Shown piece by piece: positions 22,001 to 28,899 of a DNA stretch of 64,000 nt (the first letter of the stretch is position 1; each line of letters opens with the position of its first letter). The position numbers and the translations under genes were made by a program. Source of the DNA: Charina bottae (lineage: Eukaryota > Chordata > Lepidosauria > Squamata > Charinaidae); contig JALMGJ010000008.1 in NCBI GenBank assembly GCA_023362775.1, forward strand, positions 36,506,501 to 36,570,500, given 5' to 3'. The notes below the pieces were generated by a model. That model saw nothing but the letters and a program-made list of their open reading frames with translations. It had not been told where the DNA came from and did no database searches.

Positions 22001-24226
22001 TGCATAAATATACATGCTGGACTGAAAGGTTGGAATCACTGTGAAGTGGGAAATTGTTAGAGAGGAGCAGAGGATATCACTTTTCAGTCTTCACCCAGCT
22101 ATGGAGCTCATTAGATTATTTTGGGGCAATTCCCTATGTGGAGGTTAACAAGATTAAAAGAGGAGAGACCTCCAACTGCACTGCCTTGAGCTCCTTGAGT
22201 AATAGTTAAAAAATACTGAATGACAAAATAGGTATGATTTTTATGCATACAGCTGCTAAGGCAGAACTGTATGTATTGATAGATGCCCTAACAAAAAGAA
22301 GAATTTGATATAATATGTACTCAAAATGTCTCCTTGAGGGAAGTGTCCACAAGCTTGGTGGAAAAATTAAAATACCTGGGAAGCCGTGAGATGTGCAAAA
22401 ACCATTTTTAAAAAACTGAGGTGGGAAAACACCAAGGTAGATGAATGGGGAACGGACCATATTTATTGGCCGCAGAACAGCTAAAGACTTGAAGCTGCCT
22501 CAATGTGGGCTCAAGGTGAGAGAAGATGACATCATGAGGATACCCCACATACAGTTACAGGGATATATGCATGCCATGGTTAGGGGGACATGAGGGAAAG
22601 CCCTATCTGTCAGCTATTAAATGTTAAAACTTCCAACAGAAGAGAGTATCTGTAGCTCAGGGTTGAACTGTGGAGTCCTTGGTGCTCTCTGAGCTTGATT
22701 GTTTGCTTGCAGACATTTCATTACCCAACTAGGTAACATCATCAATGTGAGTGAGTGTGGGGTTTGCTCCCTGTTTATATGCAGTAGCTTGTCCTGCAAG
22801 TGTTGGAGGGGGTGTGGTTTTCTCCTTGGTAGTTCTACCTTGGTCGTACCAAGGAATTACCAAGGAGAAAACTACTCCCCCACCAAAACTGGCAGGACAA
22901 GCTACTGCATATAAACAAGGAGCAAACCCCACACTCACTCGCATTGATGATGTTACCTAGTTGGGTAATGAAATGTCTGCAAGCAAACAACCAACCTCAG
23001 AGAGCACCAAGGACTCCACATGTTAATACTTCAGCAGATGGTGACACAGGCTGATCTCCAAAGCTAGATACATTTGGACCTGGTTAGTACTTGGATGGAA
23101 CCACCTGGAAATTCTAAATAACAGTAAGAAAAAAAGAAACACCATGCCTGTTGGCTAAATTGGGAAGTTGAAAAAAACTCCCAGGAGAAGGCAAACTTTT
23201 CATAACATGGATATAGTCACAGGCTTAACTCAAGGATATCTTTGCCTTCTTATCAGAAGTCTGGGGAAACTACTCCAGTGTTTACACAGGCTTCCACTCT
23301 AATGATCCAGGAGAGCCTCTCACAGCCAAGGTGCCAAATGAAAAGCCTCATCTCCTGCCAACTTTTCTGCTTTCAGTTCCAAGACTGCATAGGTTGCCAG
23401 TCTAGGAGAAAAAACGAACATGCTAATAAACTTTATTTCTTGCAAATTAGTTTGGCAGGACTTGTCATTTTTAACAAGACAGAAGAAGAGAGTGAATGGG
23501 CTGTAGTGGTTACAGCAGTGTTTCTCAACCTTGGCACCTTTAAGATGTGTGGACTTCAGCTCGCAGAATTCCGCAGTCAACATGCTGGCCCTGGAATTCT
23601 GGGAGTTGATGTCCACACATCTTAAAGGTGCCAAGGTTGAGAAACACTGGGTTAGAGTATCGGACTAGGACTGAGAAACCCAGGTTCAAATCCCCCCTCA
23701 TTCACGAAGCTGGCTGGGTTACTCTGGGCCAGTCACCTTCTCTCCACCCAACCCACAGGACGACCACCAGAGGGCGCCAAAGAGATACACAAACTTTTTT
23801 TTTTTTGCTGCCACCTGGCGGCCGTTCGGATTTGGAGTCTGTAGACGTTGGCTACTCACTGCGACTGCCGACGAGGTGCTGATGCTGTTCGTCCGTCGCC
23901 CGGCCAAAAAGGAGCACGGTTTGGGGTGTCTTTGCCACCGCTAGGTAACCTTGCTTACAGCTGATCTGGCAAAGGGCTTCAGGATCCTCTTCGAAGATGC
24001 TGGGGTGGTACCCCGCCTTTGGGAACAAGACCAACGGGGGTCTGGGTGGTGGGGAGGAGGCAGCCGGCGAATCCAACCGGCCGCTCCCTTTGGCTCCGGA
24101 TCGCGGCTCGCACATCTTTTCGGCGACTTTCTTCCCAGGCTTCCGGAGGTTGCAGGCAGGGGTGGCGCGCGCGCCTGCGGCGGAACTACTGGCTCCGCCG
24201 AGGCGTCTCTTCCCTGCGCCCCGCAT
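895..24226 (-). CDS. HERC5/6-like: Gene B: HERC5/HERC6-like E3 ubiquitin ligase, 5' half (12 coding exons)
   Basis: This is a split gene on the minus strand. Its coding exons are 24226-23860, 21927-21801, 20201-20125, 18509-18288, 16553-16462, 13793-13663, 10424-10294, 9780-9719, 7549-7446, 6146-6087, 5815-5713 and 1075-895. Every junction is GT-AG and the phases join without a break. Exons 2-8 encode RCC1-type repeats (motifs such as HSMALSK, WGQNEHGQLGVG, YSWGKNMFGQLGLGD, FGAGCYGQLGHNST and ACGRWHTL). Exons 9-12 encode the linker between the RCC1 blade region and the HECT domain (IFSSAACINGSFLQ, then a block containing SPEALRFFL). The HECT domain itself lies beyond the left edge. HERC proteins are cytoplasmic E3 ligases, and mammalian HERC5 ligates the ubiquitin-like protein ISG15. 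The N-terminus differs from HERC3/HERC4 and fits the HERC5/6 layout. I cannot decide between HERC5 and HERC6, so the symbol names the pair only. Confidence 0.88.
1878..5099 (-). mobile_element. Full-length BovB (RTE) LINE in gene B intron 11
   Basis: About 3.2 kb, flanked by a 12-bp direct repeat AAAAAGTGAATT at 1866-1877 and 5100-5111. On the minus strand come an apurinic endonuclease region (TIGTWNVRSMSQGKSDVV at about 4700), a reverse transcriptase (LRYADDTTLMAESEEEL at about 2650) and the RTE C-terminal block (YFGHIMRRQDTLEKKLMLGK at about 2080). The 3' end has the standard BovB tail. The frame is broken in several places, so this copy is not intact. BovB is known for horizontal transfer among squamates, ruminants and others. 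Confidence 0.93.
5105..5275 (+). mobile_element. Penelope-like element 3' fragment
   Basis: Contains 'gaaacgtttcactgcttg' followed by 'tccaagtagcttcttcagtc', a common terminal segment of vertebrate Penelope-like elements. It abuts the BovB target duplication. Confidence 0.5.
5713..5815 (-). CDS. HERC5/6-like: Gene B exon 11 (linker)
   Basis: Acceptor ctttcctgcag, donor GTATAA; 103 bases, phase 2 to 0. It encodes EESFRTSEETAGVDMSAVLL followed by FSEKIATKSK. The 'FRTS...GVDM' pattern recalls HERC3/4/6 linkers. The full-length BovB (1878-5099) lies in the following intron. Confidence 0.82.
6087..6146 (-). CDS. HERC5/6-like: Gene B exon 10 (linker, FSS-AC motif)
   Basis: Acceptor ataaacag, donor GTAACT; 60 bases, phase 2 to 2. 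It encodes DIKLIFSSAACINGSFLQK. The same 60-base exon with the same phase occurs in gene A at 62608-62667, which shows that the two genes are paralogues. Confidence 0.9.
6690..6886 (-). mobile_element. Sauria-type tRNA SINE, 5'-truncated
   Basis: Minus-strand copy of the 3' two-thirds of the SINE at 57192-57531, including 'gagtcggacacgactgcac' and the 'ggggggaacctttacc' tail. Confidence 0.8.
7041..7393. mobile_element. TA-flanked MITE (CAGGTAGTCCTC-type)
   Basis: Imperfect terminal inverted repeats (CAGGAAGTCCTCATTTAATG / GAGGACTACCTG) with TA on both sides. The interior is similar to the copies at 24670, 39823, 40308 and 62838. Likely a Tc1/mariner- or pogo-type nonautonomous element. Confidence 0.75.
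7446..7549 (-). CDS. HERC5/6-like: Gene B exon 9 (linker)
   Basis: Acceptor ttttttaacag, donor GTAAGT; 104 bases, phase 0 to 2. It encodes NAYTNVTQTLATVEEAKVAK followed by WLSKSDPSCWNNIK. It occupies the position of the HERC5 linker that begins after the RCC1 region. Confidence 0.82.
8066..8164. mobile_element. Penelope-like fold-back insertion with target duplication
   Basis: Flanked by a 14-bp direct repeat CAGTCATAACTTAG (8052-8065 and 8165-8178). It contains a perfect inverted repeat whose arms are 8101-8132 and 8136-8167, with a 3-nt loop. The sequence resembles the Penelope-type fragment at 5105-5275 (shared 'caactggatttct'). Confidence 0.75.
8395..8658 (+). mobile_element. hAT nonautonomous element, family 1
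   Basis: Starts CAGAGCTTTCCAAACTG and ends AGTTTGGAAAGCTCTG, flanked by the exact 8-bp duplication ATGTAAGT (8387-8394, 8659-8666). Interior of the 'gccaggattccgcgcagg' type. Confidence 0.92.
9080..9172 (+). repeat. 5S rRNA-derived sequence (SINE or pseudogene)
   Basis: Contains TTAATACTTGGATGGGAGAT followed by 'gggaataccaagt', the internal promoter region of 5S rRNA with several changes. Too diverged and too short to be a functional 5S gene. Confidence 0.65.
9179..9266. mobile_element. Short palindromic hAT element, family 2
   Basis: 88 bp starting CAGTGTTTCTCAACC and ending GGTTGAGAAACTCTG, with the exact 8-bp duplication GACTAGAC on both sides (9171-9178, 9267-9274). It is inserted at the end of the 5S-derived sequence. 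Confidence 0.9.
9719..9780 (-). CDS. HERC5/6-like: Gene B exon 8 (last RCC1 strand)
   Basis: Acceptor acctcag, donor GTAAGC; 62 bases, phase 1 to 0. It encodes GKVVKIIAGDNQSIVLHLKE, the IAGGNQS-like strand that closes the RCC1 region of HERC5-type proteins. Confidence 0.88.
10294..10424 (-). CDS. HERC5/6-like: Gene B exon 7 (RCC1 repeat; donor ambiguous)
   Basis: Acceptor aaacag precedes 10424; phase 2 to 1. It encodes RWHTLVYILALGQVYSFGYG, then GQLGEGRKSDQLVPLPLDLA. Two donors fit the frame: GTAAAA after 10294, or GTAAGT after 10276, which adds six codons. The second has the better intronic consensus but the weaker exon side. I list the shorter form. Confidence 0.85.
11197..11443. mobile_element. 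hAT nonautonomous element, family 1 (GC-rich subtype)
   Basis: TIRs CAGGGCTTTCCAAA / TTTGGAAAGCTCTG, with the exact 8-bp duplication CATTAATG (11189-11196, 11444-11451). The interior is very GC- and CpG-rich. Confidence 0.92.
11616..12217. mobile_element. hAT-like element containing a ~94-bp minisatellite
   Basis: Ends CAAGGGTCGG / CCGACCCTTG with the exact 8-bp duplication CCCTAGTG (11608-11615, 12218-12225). The middle holds about three tandem units of roughly 94 bp with recurrent 'gctgattggtgg' and its complement 'ccaccaatcagc'. Confidence 0.85.
13000..13565 (-). mobile_element. L2-like LINE fragment
   Basis: Minus-strand degraded reverse transcriptase C-terminus ('MDLPLKTNRKLQLVQNTAA') and 3' end, in gene B intron 6. 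Confidence 0.65.
13663..13793 (-). CDS. HERC5/6-like: Gene B exon 6 (RCC1 repeat)
   Basis: Acceptor caccaag, donor GTAAGA; 131 bases, phase 0 to 2. It encodes DGLVCTFGAGCYGQLGHNST, then LVAELFGAQVTQVACGR. Confidence 0.93.
13900..16100. other. Intron 5 of gene B, unremarkable
   Basis: No coding, RNA or clear repeat signal. A small inverted repeat of 'agtacagagtatgtag' type occurs near 13900-13935. Confidence 0.5.
16105..16342 (+). mobile_element. tRNA-derived SINE ('ggctgggtgaccttgggc' family)
   Basis: Contains 'aaaccaggagactaagagtt', 'ggctgggtgaccttgggcc', 'cctcacagggttgttgttgt' and the 'taaaggcgggatagaaa' tail. Other copies are at 19795, 47407 and 51050. Confidence 0.8.
16462..16553 (-). 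CDS. HERC5/6-like: Gene B exon 5 (RCC1 repeat)
   Basis: Acceptor ctttcag, donor GTTTAC (a fairly weak donor); 92 bases, phase 1 to 0. It encodes a segment ending KTVFISCGGEHTAVLSK, an RCC1 CGxxHT strand. Confidence 0.88.
16800..17140 (+). mobile_element. L2/CR1-like LINE 3' fragment
   Basis: Plus-strand remnant beginning near 'gaagcaggccttctcagtgg', the end of the reverse transcriptase of L2-type LINEs. Strongly decayed. Confidence 0.5.
17338..17616. mobile_element. hAT-like element with CCAAT/GC-box minisatellite
   Basis: Starts CAGGGTTGGGGAACC and ends near GTTCCCCACCCG, flanked by ATCTACAT (17330-17337, 17617-17624). The interior has four tandem units of about 38 bp, each with 'gggggcggggtttgc' and 'ggagccaatc'. 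Confidence 0.85.
18288..18509 (-). CDS. HERC5/6-like: Gene B exon 4 (RCC1 repeats)
   Basis: Acceptor tgctaag, donor GTGAGG; 222 bases, phase 1 to 1. It encodes GGELFVWGQNEHGQLGVGKE, then IPLANIAAGSAHSMAVSV and YSWGKNMFGQLGLGDTE. These are two textbook RCC1 units with WGxNxxGQLG signatures, and this is the clearest single exon of the gene. Confidence 0.95.
19795..20042 (-). mobile_element. tRNA-derived SINE ('ggctgggtgaccttgggc' family)
   Basis: Minus-strand full copy, ending with the tRNA-like head 'ttaaccactagaccaaact'. Confidence 0.8.
20125..20201 (-). CDS. HERC5/6-like: Gene B exon 3 (RCC1 repeat)
   Basis: Acceptor ttttttgcag, donor GTATTG; 77 bases, phase 2 to 1. It encodes LLKELGNTQIVQIACGDHHS followed by MALSK, a canonical RCC1 motif (CGxxHSxAL). 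Confidence 0.9.
20325..20449. mobile_element. TA-MITE fragment
   Basis: Right end only (GTTAAGCGAGGATTACCTATA) of the family at 7041 and 62838. Confidence 0.6.
20470..20735 (+). mobile_element. RTE LINE 3' fragment
   Basis: Encodes LSYFRHIMRRPSNLEKALML, the RTE C-terminal block, and continues to 'gtcaaaaacgacttgatggc', an RTE-type 3' end. It differs from the BovB copies, so it is another RTE family or a diverged copy. Confidence 0.7.
20879..21166 (-). mobile_element. hAT nonautonomous element, family 1
   Basis: Reverse-oriented copy with the exact duplication CACTAGAA (20871-20878, 21167-21174). Confidence 0.92.
21340..21610 (+). mobile_element. CR1-like LINE fragment
   Basis: The decayed frame encodes phrases like 'IYFDFSKVFDKV' and 'QRVFINSSLTTGK', the finger/palm region of CR1 reverse transcriptase. 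Confidence 0.6.
21801..21927 (-). CDS. HERC5/6-like: Gene B exon 2 (first RCC1-like strand block)
   Basis: Acceptor cttgcag precedes 21927 and donor GTGGGG follows 21801; 127 bases, phase 1 to 2. It encodes CIRLKEKIKIHSLDCEASHL and then LILSSNGKL, the 'HxLILSSDG' type of RCC1 strand seen in HERC5. Confidence 0.88.
22634..23019. mobile_element. Penelope-like fold-back (inverted dimer) insertion
   Basis: Two copies of a Penelope-type 3' end in opposite orientation meet near 22850; each arm is about 185 bp and the arms look about 90% alike. The outer ends read 'gtggagtccttggtgctctc' and its complement. A 13-bp duplication with one mismatch flanks it (ATGTTAAAACTTC at 22621, ATGTTAATACTTC at 23020). 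Confidence 0.78.
23062..23126 (+). repeat. 5S rRNA-derived sequence
   Basis: Contains CCTGGTTAGTACTTGGATGG preceded by 'gatctccaaagc', a degraded 5S internal promoter region. Confidence 0.6.
23490..23765 (+). mobile_element. tRNA-derived SINE split by a hAT element
   Basis: Left part 'gggctgtagtggtta' and right part 'gagtatcggactaggactga', followed by B-box-like 'ggttcaaatccc' and 'ggccagtcacc'. Confidence 0.55.
23516..23649. mobile_element. Palindromic hAT element, family 2, inside a tRNA SINE
   Basis: CAGTGTTTCTCAACC / GGTTGAGAAACACTG ends. The duplication GGTTACAG / GGTTAGAG (one mismatch) is itself part of the A-box region of a SINE whose remainder runs to about 23760. Confidence 0.85.
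23860..24226 (-). CDS. HERC5/6-like: Gene B exon 1 (start codon and N-terminal region)
   Basis: The exon starts at the ATG at 24226 and ends before the donor GTGAGT (23859-23854), giving 367 bases, phase 0 to 1. The first residues are basic and rich in Ser/Ala (MRGAGKRRLGG), then comes an RCC1-like start around ALCQISCKQGYLAVAK and HQHLVGSR. The open frame continues upstream to 24481. I prefer 24226 because the HERC5 N-terminus has a similar length and composition, and because the upstream stretch holds the ISRE and looks like promoter or 5' UTR. The Kozak context is weak (C at -3), so an upstream start is possible. Confidence 0.75.
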
Positions 24227-24420
24227 GAGTGAAGGGTGCTCGCCTCTCAGCGCCTGAGAAAAGACGGGCAAGTTATCCAAAACGGCGCGAGTCTTCTTCT
24301 CTCCTTTGGGCTGTTTTAGGATGGCTGGGCTTTCCAAACGTAAGAGAAGGCGTGTCTTGCAAGGAAATCGAAACTGCGGCGATTGTCGCGGTCCGTAACA
24401 GATTCGTTCTCGGTGTAAGG
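23900..24420. promoter_or_regulatory. CpG-rich promoter and first exon of gene B
   Basis: GC-rich stretch with dense CpG dinucleotides (for example around 24060-24220), unlike the AT-rich introns on either side. It spans exon 1 and the ISRE, so it is the likely CpG-island promoter. No clear TATA box was seen. Confidence 0.65.
24363..24375 (-). promoter_or_regulatory. Interferon-stimulated response element (ISRE) upstream of gene B
   Basis: The minus strand reads AGTTTCGATTTCC, a full match to the ISRE core AGTTTCNNTTTCN(C/T) bound by ISGF3 and IRF factors. It ends about 137 bp upstream of the proposed ATG, inside the CpG-rich promoter. The match and distance are seen directly; interferon induction is inferred from the family. 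Confidence 0.7.
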
Positions 24421-24669
24421 AAGGAGGTGGTGGCTGGGAGGATAAGGGAGTAATTGCTGCTTCGCTTTGCACGGAGAACACAGCCGCCGGCTCCTTGAGC
24501 TTTCGGCTGCAGGGTTTCGTTTTATTTCGTGATTGCCTGCATTTTCTCGGAAGCTCAGGGCGATTTACATGGACGACTGCCCTAAGTTTATCCCCACAAC
24601 AATCCGTGAAGTAGGTTGGGTGGGGAGGAACTGGTCGAAAGCCATCAAGGGGGTCTCAGGGAGGGGGGG

Positions 24670-24959
24670 TCAAAAAAGTCAAGATGGTGCTTGGCAACCA
24701 GTTCGCATTTATGACCATTGCAGCGTCCTGTGGTCAAGTGATCACCATTTTTTACCTTCCCGGCCTGCTTCTGGCAAGCAAAATCAATGGGGAATCACAT
24801 GATTTGGTTAATGACCACATGGTTCGCTTAATGCCCATGGTGATTCACTTCACCACCACCGCAAAAAAGGTTGTACATTTGAATCAGGTTCGCTTAATGA
24901 CCACTTTGCTTAGCAACTGAAATTCTGGTCCCAATTGTGGTCATTAAGCGAAGACTACC
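24670..24959. mobile_element. TA-MITE, left end incomplete
   Basis: Shares the interior and right end ('cattaagcgaagactaccga') with the copy at 62838; about 300 bp upstream of the ISRE. Confidence 0.65.
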
Positions 24960-25159
24960 GATACTGAGGTGGGAAAAATCCCCAAGCGGCACTAGTAGAC
25001 CCACGCATGCAGGGGCCAAGCATCAAAGCTTGCCTTCCTTGCACAAATGGGAGGGGCAAAAAACTGGGAAATGACCAATGGTGGTAACCATAGTCCAGAG
25101 TGAGCATCTGTTGCCAAAGCACTGCAATCCAGACTGGAATTTATTAAGTCAGCTTTAGG

Positions 25160-25470
25160 ATTAGCTAGGAGCAACATGGAAGGCCAACAATTTAAGGCTG
25201 CTATGTGGAATTGCTTTGGCCACCTAATGCGAAGAGAGGACTCACTGGAAAAGACCCTGATGCTGGGAAAGACTGAAGGCAAAAGGAGAAGGGGACGGCA
25301 GAGGATGAGATGGTTAGACAGCATTACCGATGTAACGAACATGAATTTGAGTAAAGGAGGAGACAGTGGAGGACAGGAAGACAGTGGAGGACAGGAAGGC
25401 CTGGCGTGCTATGGTCCATGAGGTCACGAAGAGTCGGACACGACTAAACGACTGAACAACATGTGGAATT
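25160..25470 (+). mobile_element. BovB/RTE LINE 3' fragment
   Basis: Encodes CFGHLMRREDSLEKTLMLGK then RMRWLDSITDVTN and ends 'gtcggacacgactaaacgac', the BovB tail. Confidence 0.85.
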
Positions 25471-25569
25471 GCTCGTCTCAAATGAATTGAGCAATAAAGA
25501 GGCTTCCCTTTTTGTTTGTGAGATGGTTAGAGAGCATAAACAATCAAGCAAAGTCTAGATAACTTTGTA

Positions 25570-25725
25570 TTGTCGAAGGCTTTCACGGCCGGAGTTCAAT
25601 GGCTGTTGTGGGTCTTCCGGGCTGTGTGGCCGTGTTCTGGAAGTTGTGGTTCCTAACGTTTCGCCAGCATCTGTGGCCAGCATCTTCAGAGGGCAGGAGC
25701 ACAGATAGAAGCAAAATCTCTGCGA
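25570..25725 (+). mobile_element. Penelope-like element terminal fragment
   Basis: Contains 'cgaaggctttcacggccgg', 'ggctgtgtggccgtgttctg' and 'cctaacgtttcgccagcatc', a terminal block of a common reptile Penelope/Neptune family. Confidence 0.65.
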
Positions 25726-25841
25726 GATAACTAGATAACTTTGTTTTATAGGTTCTTGCTTCATAGTAGCAGTTTAATTGTTAACCCTTTTTTCCAAGAC
25801 TTATATTTCTAAAGGCTATGTTTGCTAGCTTCTTGTATATC

Positions 25842-25915
25842 AGTGTTTTTCAAACTTGGCAACTTTAAGATGTGTGGACTTCAACTCCCAGAATTCCCCA
25901 GCCAGCATGCTTGGA
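25842..25915. mobile_element. hAT family 2, truncated
   Basis: Left part only: CAGTGTTTTTCAAACTTGGC then 'ttcaactcccagaattcccc'. Confidence 0.65.
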
Positions 25916-26241
25916 ACCTACACCCAGCAGTTTGGCTAATAAATTAGGAATTCCTACTCAAAGCGTATATATCCATGTGCATAAATGTATGAATACATTG
26001 TTATAACATTCAATACTTTTAAAACATATTGCTTGTCTTACCTAAACCTGGTTGGGTCTGAGGTGTGCGTATGTTCCCCTCTCAGAAATGTGCCCACCCA
26101 GGATTCGGGTTCCGCACCAGAGGAGAGGAGGAGGCGGCGATGGTCATCCATGAGTTGTTACAGGCTTTCAGGGGCTCTGCTCCGTAGATAACCAGATGTG
26201 AGGCTCTCTGATTGAAGTTGGGCTTAAGGGAACCCTTGGGA

Positions 26242-26556
26242 TTGCTGTGGTGGCTCAGCGGGTAAAACACCAGGCTCGTCGATCGGAAGATCGCAAGTTC
26301 GAATCCCTAGCCCCATGTGATGGAGTGAGCTCCCGCACTAGCCCCAGCTCTTGCCAACCTAGCAATTCGAAAGCATGCAAATGCAAGTAGATGAATAGGT
26401 ACCACTTCGGTGGGAAGGTAACAGCGTTACACGTGCGTCATGCCAGCCACATGACCGTGGAAGCATCTTCGGACAATGCTGGCTCTTCAGCTAACAAACG
26501 GAGATGAGCACTGGACACGACTGCACAAATGTGCGGGGGGAACCTTTACCCTTCCT
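26242..26556 (+). mobile_element. Sauria-type tRNA SINE
   Basis: tRNA-like head with A box (tggctcagcggg) and B box (gttcgaatccc). The unique body is 'gcatgcaaatgcaagtagat', the tail 'ggacacgactgcacaaatgt'. Target duplication not resolved. Confidence 0.85.
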
Positions 26557-26559
26557 TGC

Positions 26560-28110
26560 TGCCCGTCGGCATTCCTACCTGAGCTGCTGAATTCCATTGC
26601 TCTTGGGGACTCTTGGCAAGAGTCCCCAAGGCTGTTGGTGCTTGGGAATTTCAACTTGCCACACAGTAATGTTGAGTTCATGGCCTCCATGGCAACCATG
26701 GACCTGTCCCAAGTCATTGATGGCCCAATGCATACCGATGGCCACATTTTGTATCTGGTTTTTGTCTCAGGATGCTTGAGGTGTGATCTGGCAATGGAGG
26801 ATATTAATATCAGCCCGTTGCCATATGAGCGTTTCAATTGGAGGTCAGCCTTTATTAATGGCGCTATGGACTTTGAAGAAGCACAAGTACAGGGCGAAAG
26901 GGAGAAAAGAGCTAAAAGGAAGGCACGTCAGGCAAACCCTCATCATGACCGTCTCCCACCCGGAAACCTATGCCCTCATTGTGGGAGGTTGTGCGGATCC
27001 AGAATTGGCCTTTATAGCCACTTACGGATCCACTGTTAAAATTTTACCTTTGGAAGACAATTTTACTCGGCTACGAGTGATCGCCAATGATGATGGATGA
27101 TGATGATTCCATGGAAAGATCACTCTCTCGTTGCCAATGGGAGACAGGGCCCATTTGATTAGCCTGCCCCAGGTGATTGATGGATCTAGTGGGGTTCCAG
27201 CAGAGCTTGAGGTTTCCCCTGAGGATCTGGTGGGCAGCTCAGCTGAGGCCCTAGTCACTGTGTGGAATGGGCTGGGGCCTTGGATCATATCATTCCTATG
27301 TGGTCTCTCCCTGTGTGCTGATTCCAGGATGTATCTTGTCTTACCGAGGAGCTCTGGGAGATGAAGAGATACCTGCAGCACCACTGGAGGAAGATTTGAA
27401 GGAAGTCTGACTGGCACACAGTCTGGTGGTGTGATATGGGATGAGTTTGAGCTGGTGACTCCTGGGGAAGTGGACAGGGCTCTCTGTACTATCAGCTCAG
27501 CCACCTGTTTACTGGATCCAGACCTCTCTTGGGTCACAAAAGTGGCCAGGGAGATGATCCATGTGTCATCCTCTTTCACAGAAGTGGTGGTGCACCCCCT
27601 CCTCAAAAGGCTATCCTTTGAGCTAACAGTTTTCAACTATTAACTATTGACCAGTTTCCAACCTCCCCTTTTTGGGGAAGGTTGTTGAGAAGGTGTGTGG
27701 TCTGCAGCTGATGAGAACCCTGGAGGAAACAGATTATCTAGACTTGTTTTAGGCTGGGATTTAGTGTGAGATAGCTTTGCTCGTGCTTCTGGATGACCTG
27801 TGGCAGAGCTGGGATGGAAGTGGTGTATCCATCCTTGTGTTCTTTGATCTCTTGGTGGCTTTCGATGCTGTCAACCACGGTAACCTTCTGAGCTGACTCC
27901 ATGGCTTGGGGATTCGGACACCATTTTATGGTGGTTCTCTTTCTCCAGGGCTGGTTCCAATTGGTGTTGGTTGGTGGGGGGAGACATCACTCCCTAGCCC
28001 CTCCTTTGTGGGGTGCTGCAGGGTTCTGTTCTCCCCTTCTTTTCAACATCTACATGAAATGCTGGGTTATGTCATCCCATGGGTTGAGGTTTGGTACCAT
28101 CAGTACAGGT
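26560..28110 (+). mobile_element. Decayed L2-like LINE, interrupted
   Basis: Endonuclease piece (SPRLLVLGNFNLPHSNVEFM), RT pieces (ELVTPGEVDRALCTISSATC; 'LLVAFDAVNHGNLLS') in shifting frames. A different LINE 3' end (26890-27098) is embedded. Old and non-functional. Confidence 0.7.
26890..27098 (+). mobile_element. LINE 3' end with Cys/His motif
   Basis: Encodes CPHCGRLCGSRIGLYSHLRI and ends 'gtgatcgccaatgatgatgg'. Same family as window bases 1-196. Confidence 0.6.
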
Positions 28111-28195
28111 ATTCCTTGCTTAGCAACCATTTTTCAGTTACCAAAGTTGACATGGCACTGAAGGAATAGTAGTTATAACCGGTCCTCGAAGTTAC
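28108..28195. mobile_element. TA-MITE fragment
   Basis: Begins TACAGGTATTCCTTGCTTAG, one end of the family at 7041/62838. Confidence 0.5.
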
Positions 28196-28899
28196 ATTTA
28201 CCTTTCTAATGTTGCAATATCAGTCTTTTGGCCATAATAAGGGCAGTTGTCAAATTCCATGTACTAGGTATGTAATTCAAGAGAATATTGTCCTCAGAAA
28301 ATTTTAGGGTTTTTTTCTGTATAAGAGTTTTTATTAGATTTAGAACAAAGATAAAAACTACAAAAAAGAAGAAAAAACTACAAAAGGAAAAAAGAAAAAA
28401 CTAAAAGTGTGAAAACACAAAAAATAATTTTTTAAAAGGTTACATAAAGAGGTGACTTCCGACTTTTAACAGCAAGAGTATACAATTTTCCATAATCAAT
28501 CCCTTACTCTACATTAAACCAAAATCACATTATTTCTATAGATCATTCTATTAGCACATTATAAAAATCACTAAATACATTTGCTCCTTCCCCTTATATT
28601 AAAAGAAAAGAAAGAATATAAACCACCTAATCAACTTCCTCCCCCCAAAATAACATTCATTTATTTCCTTCCTACTACTACTCTCTACTTTTCTGTCTGC
28701 TATAATAGAAATCAAACTAAAAAGCATATAAATTGTCTGCCATTATAGTTAATGATACAATTATAATAATCTTAATCATATTTAGCCTTAAACCAAGCAT
28801 TTATTATTATATCTTATTAAACTTAATCCAGATAATTAAAGAGCAATGAAGTCAAACAAGCCTTAAAAGCAATCCAGATAGTTATTCTTGAACCCTTTT

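Noticed and set aside
24227..24481. Upstream extension of the gene B exon 1 open frame to a Met at 24481
   Set aside because: It would place the ISRE inside coding sequence and give an N-terminus longer than in HERC5/6. Composition is promoter-like. Not fully excluded.
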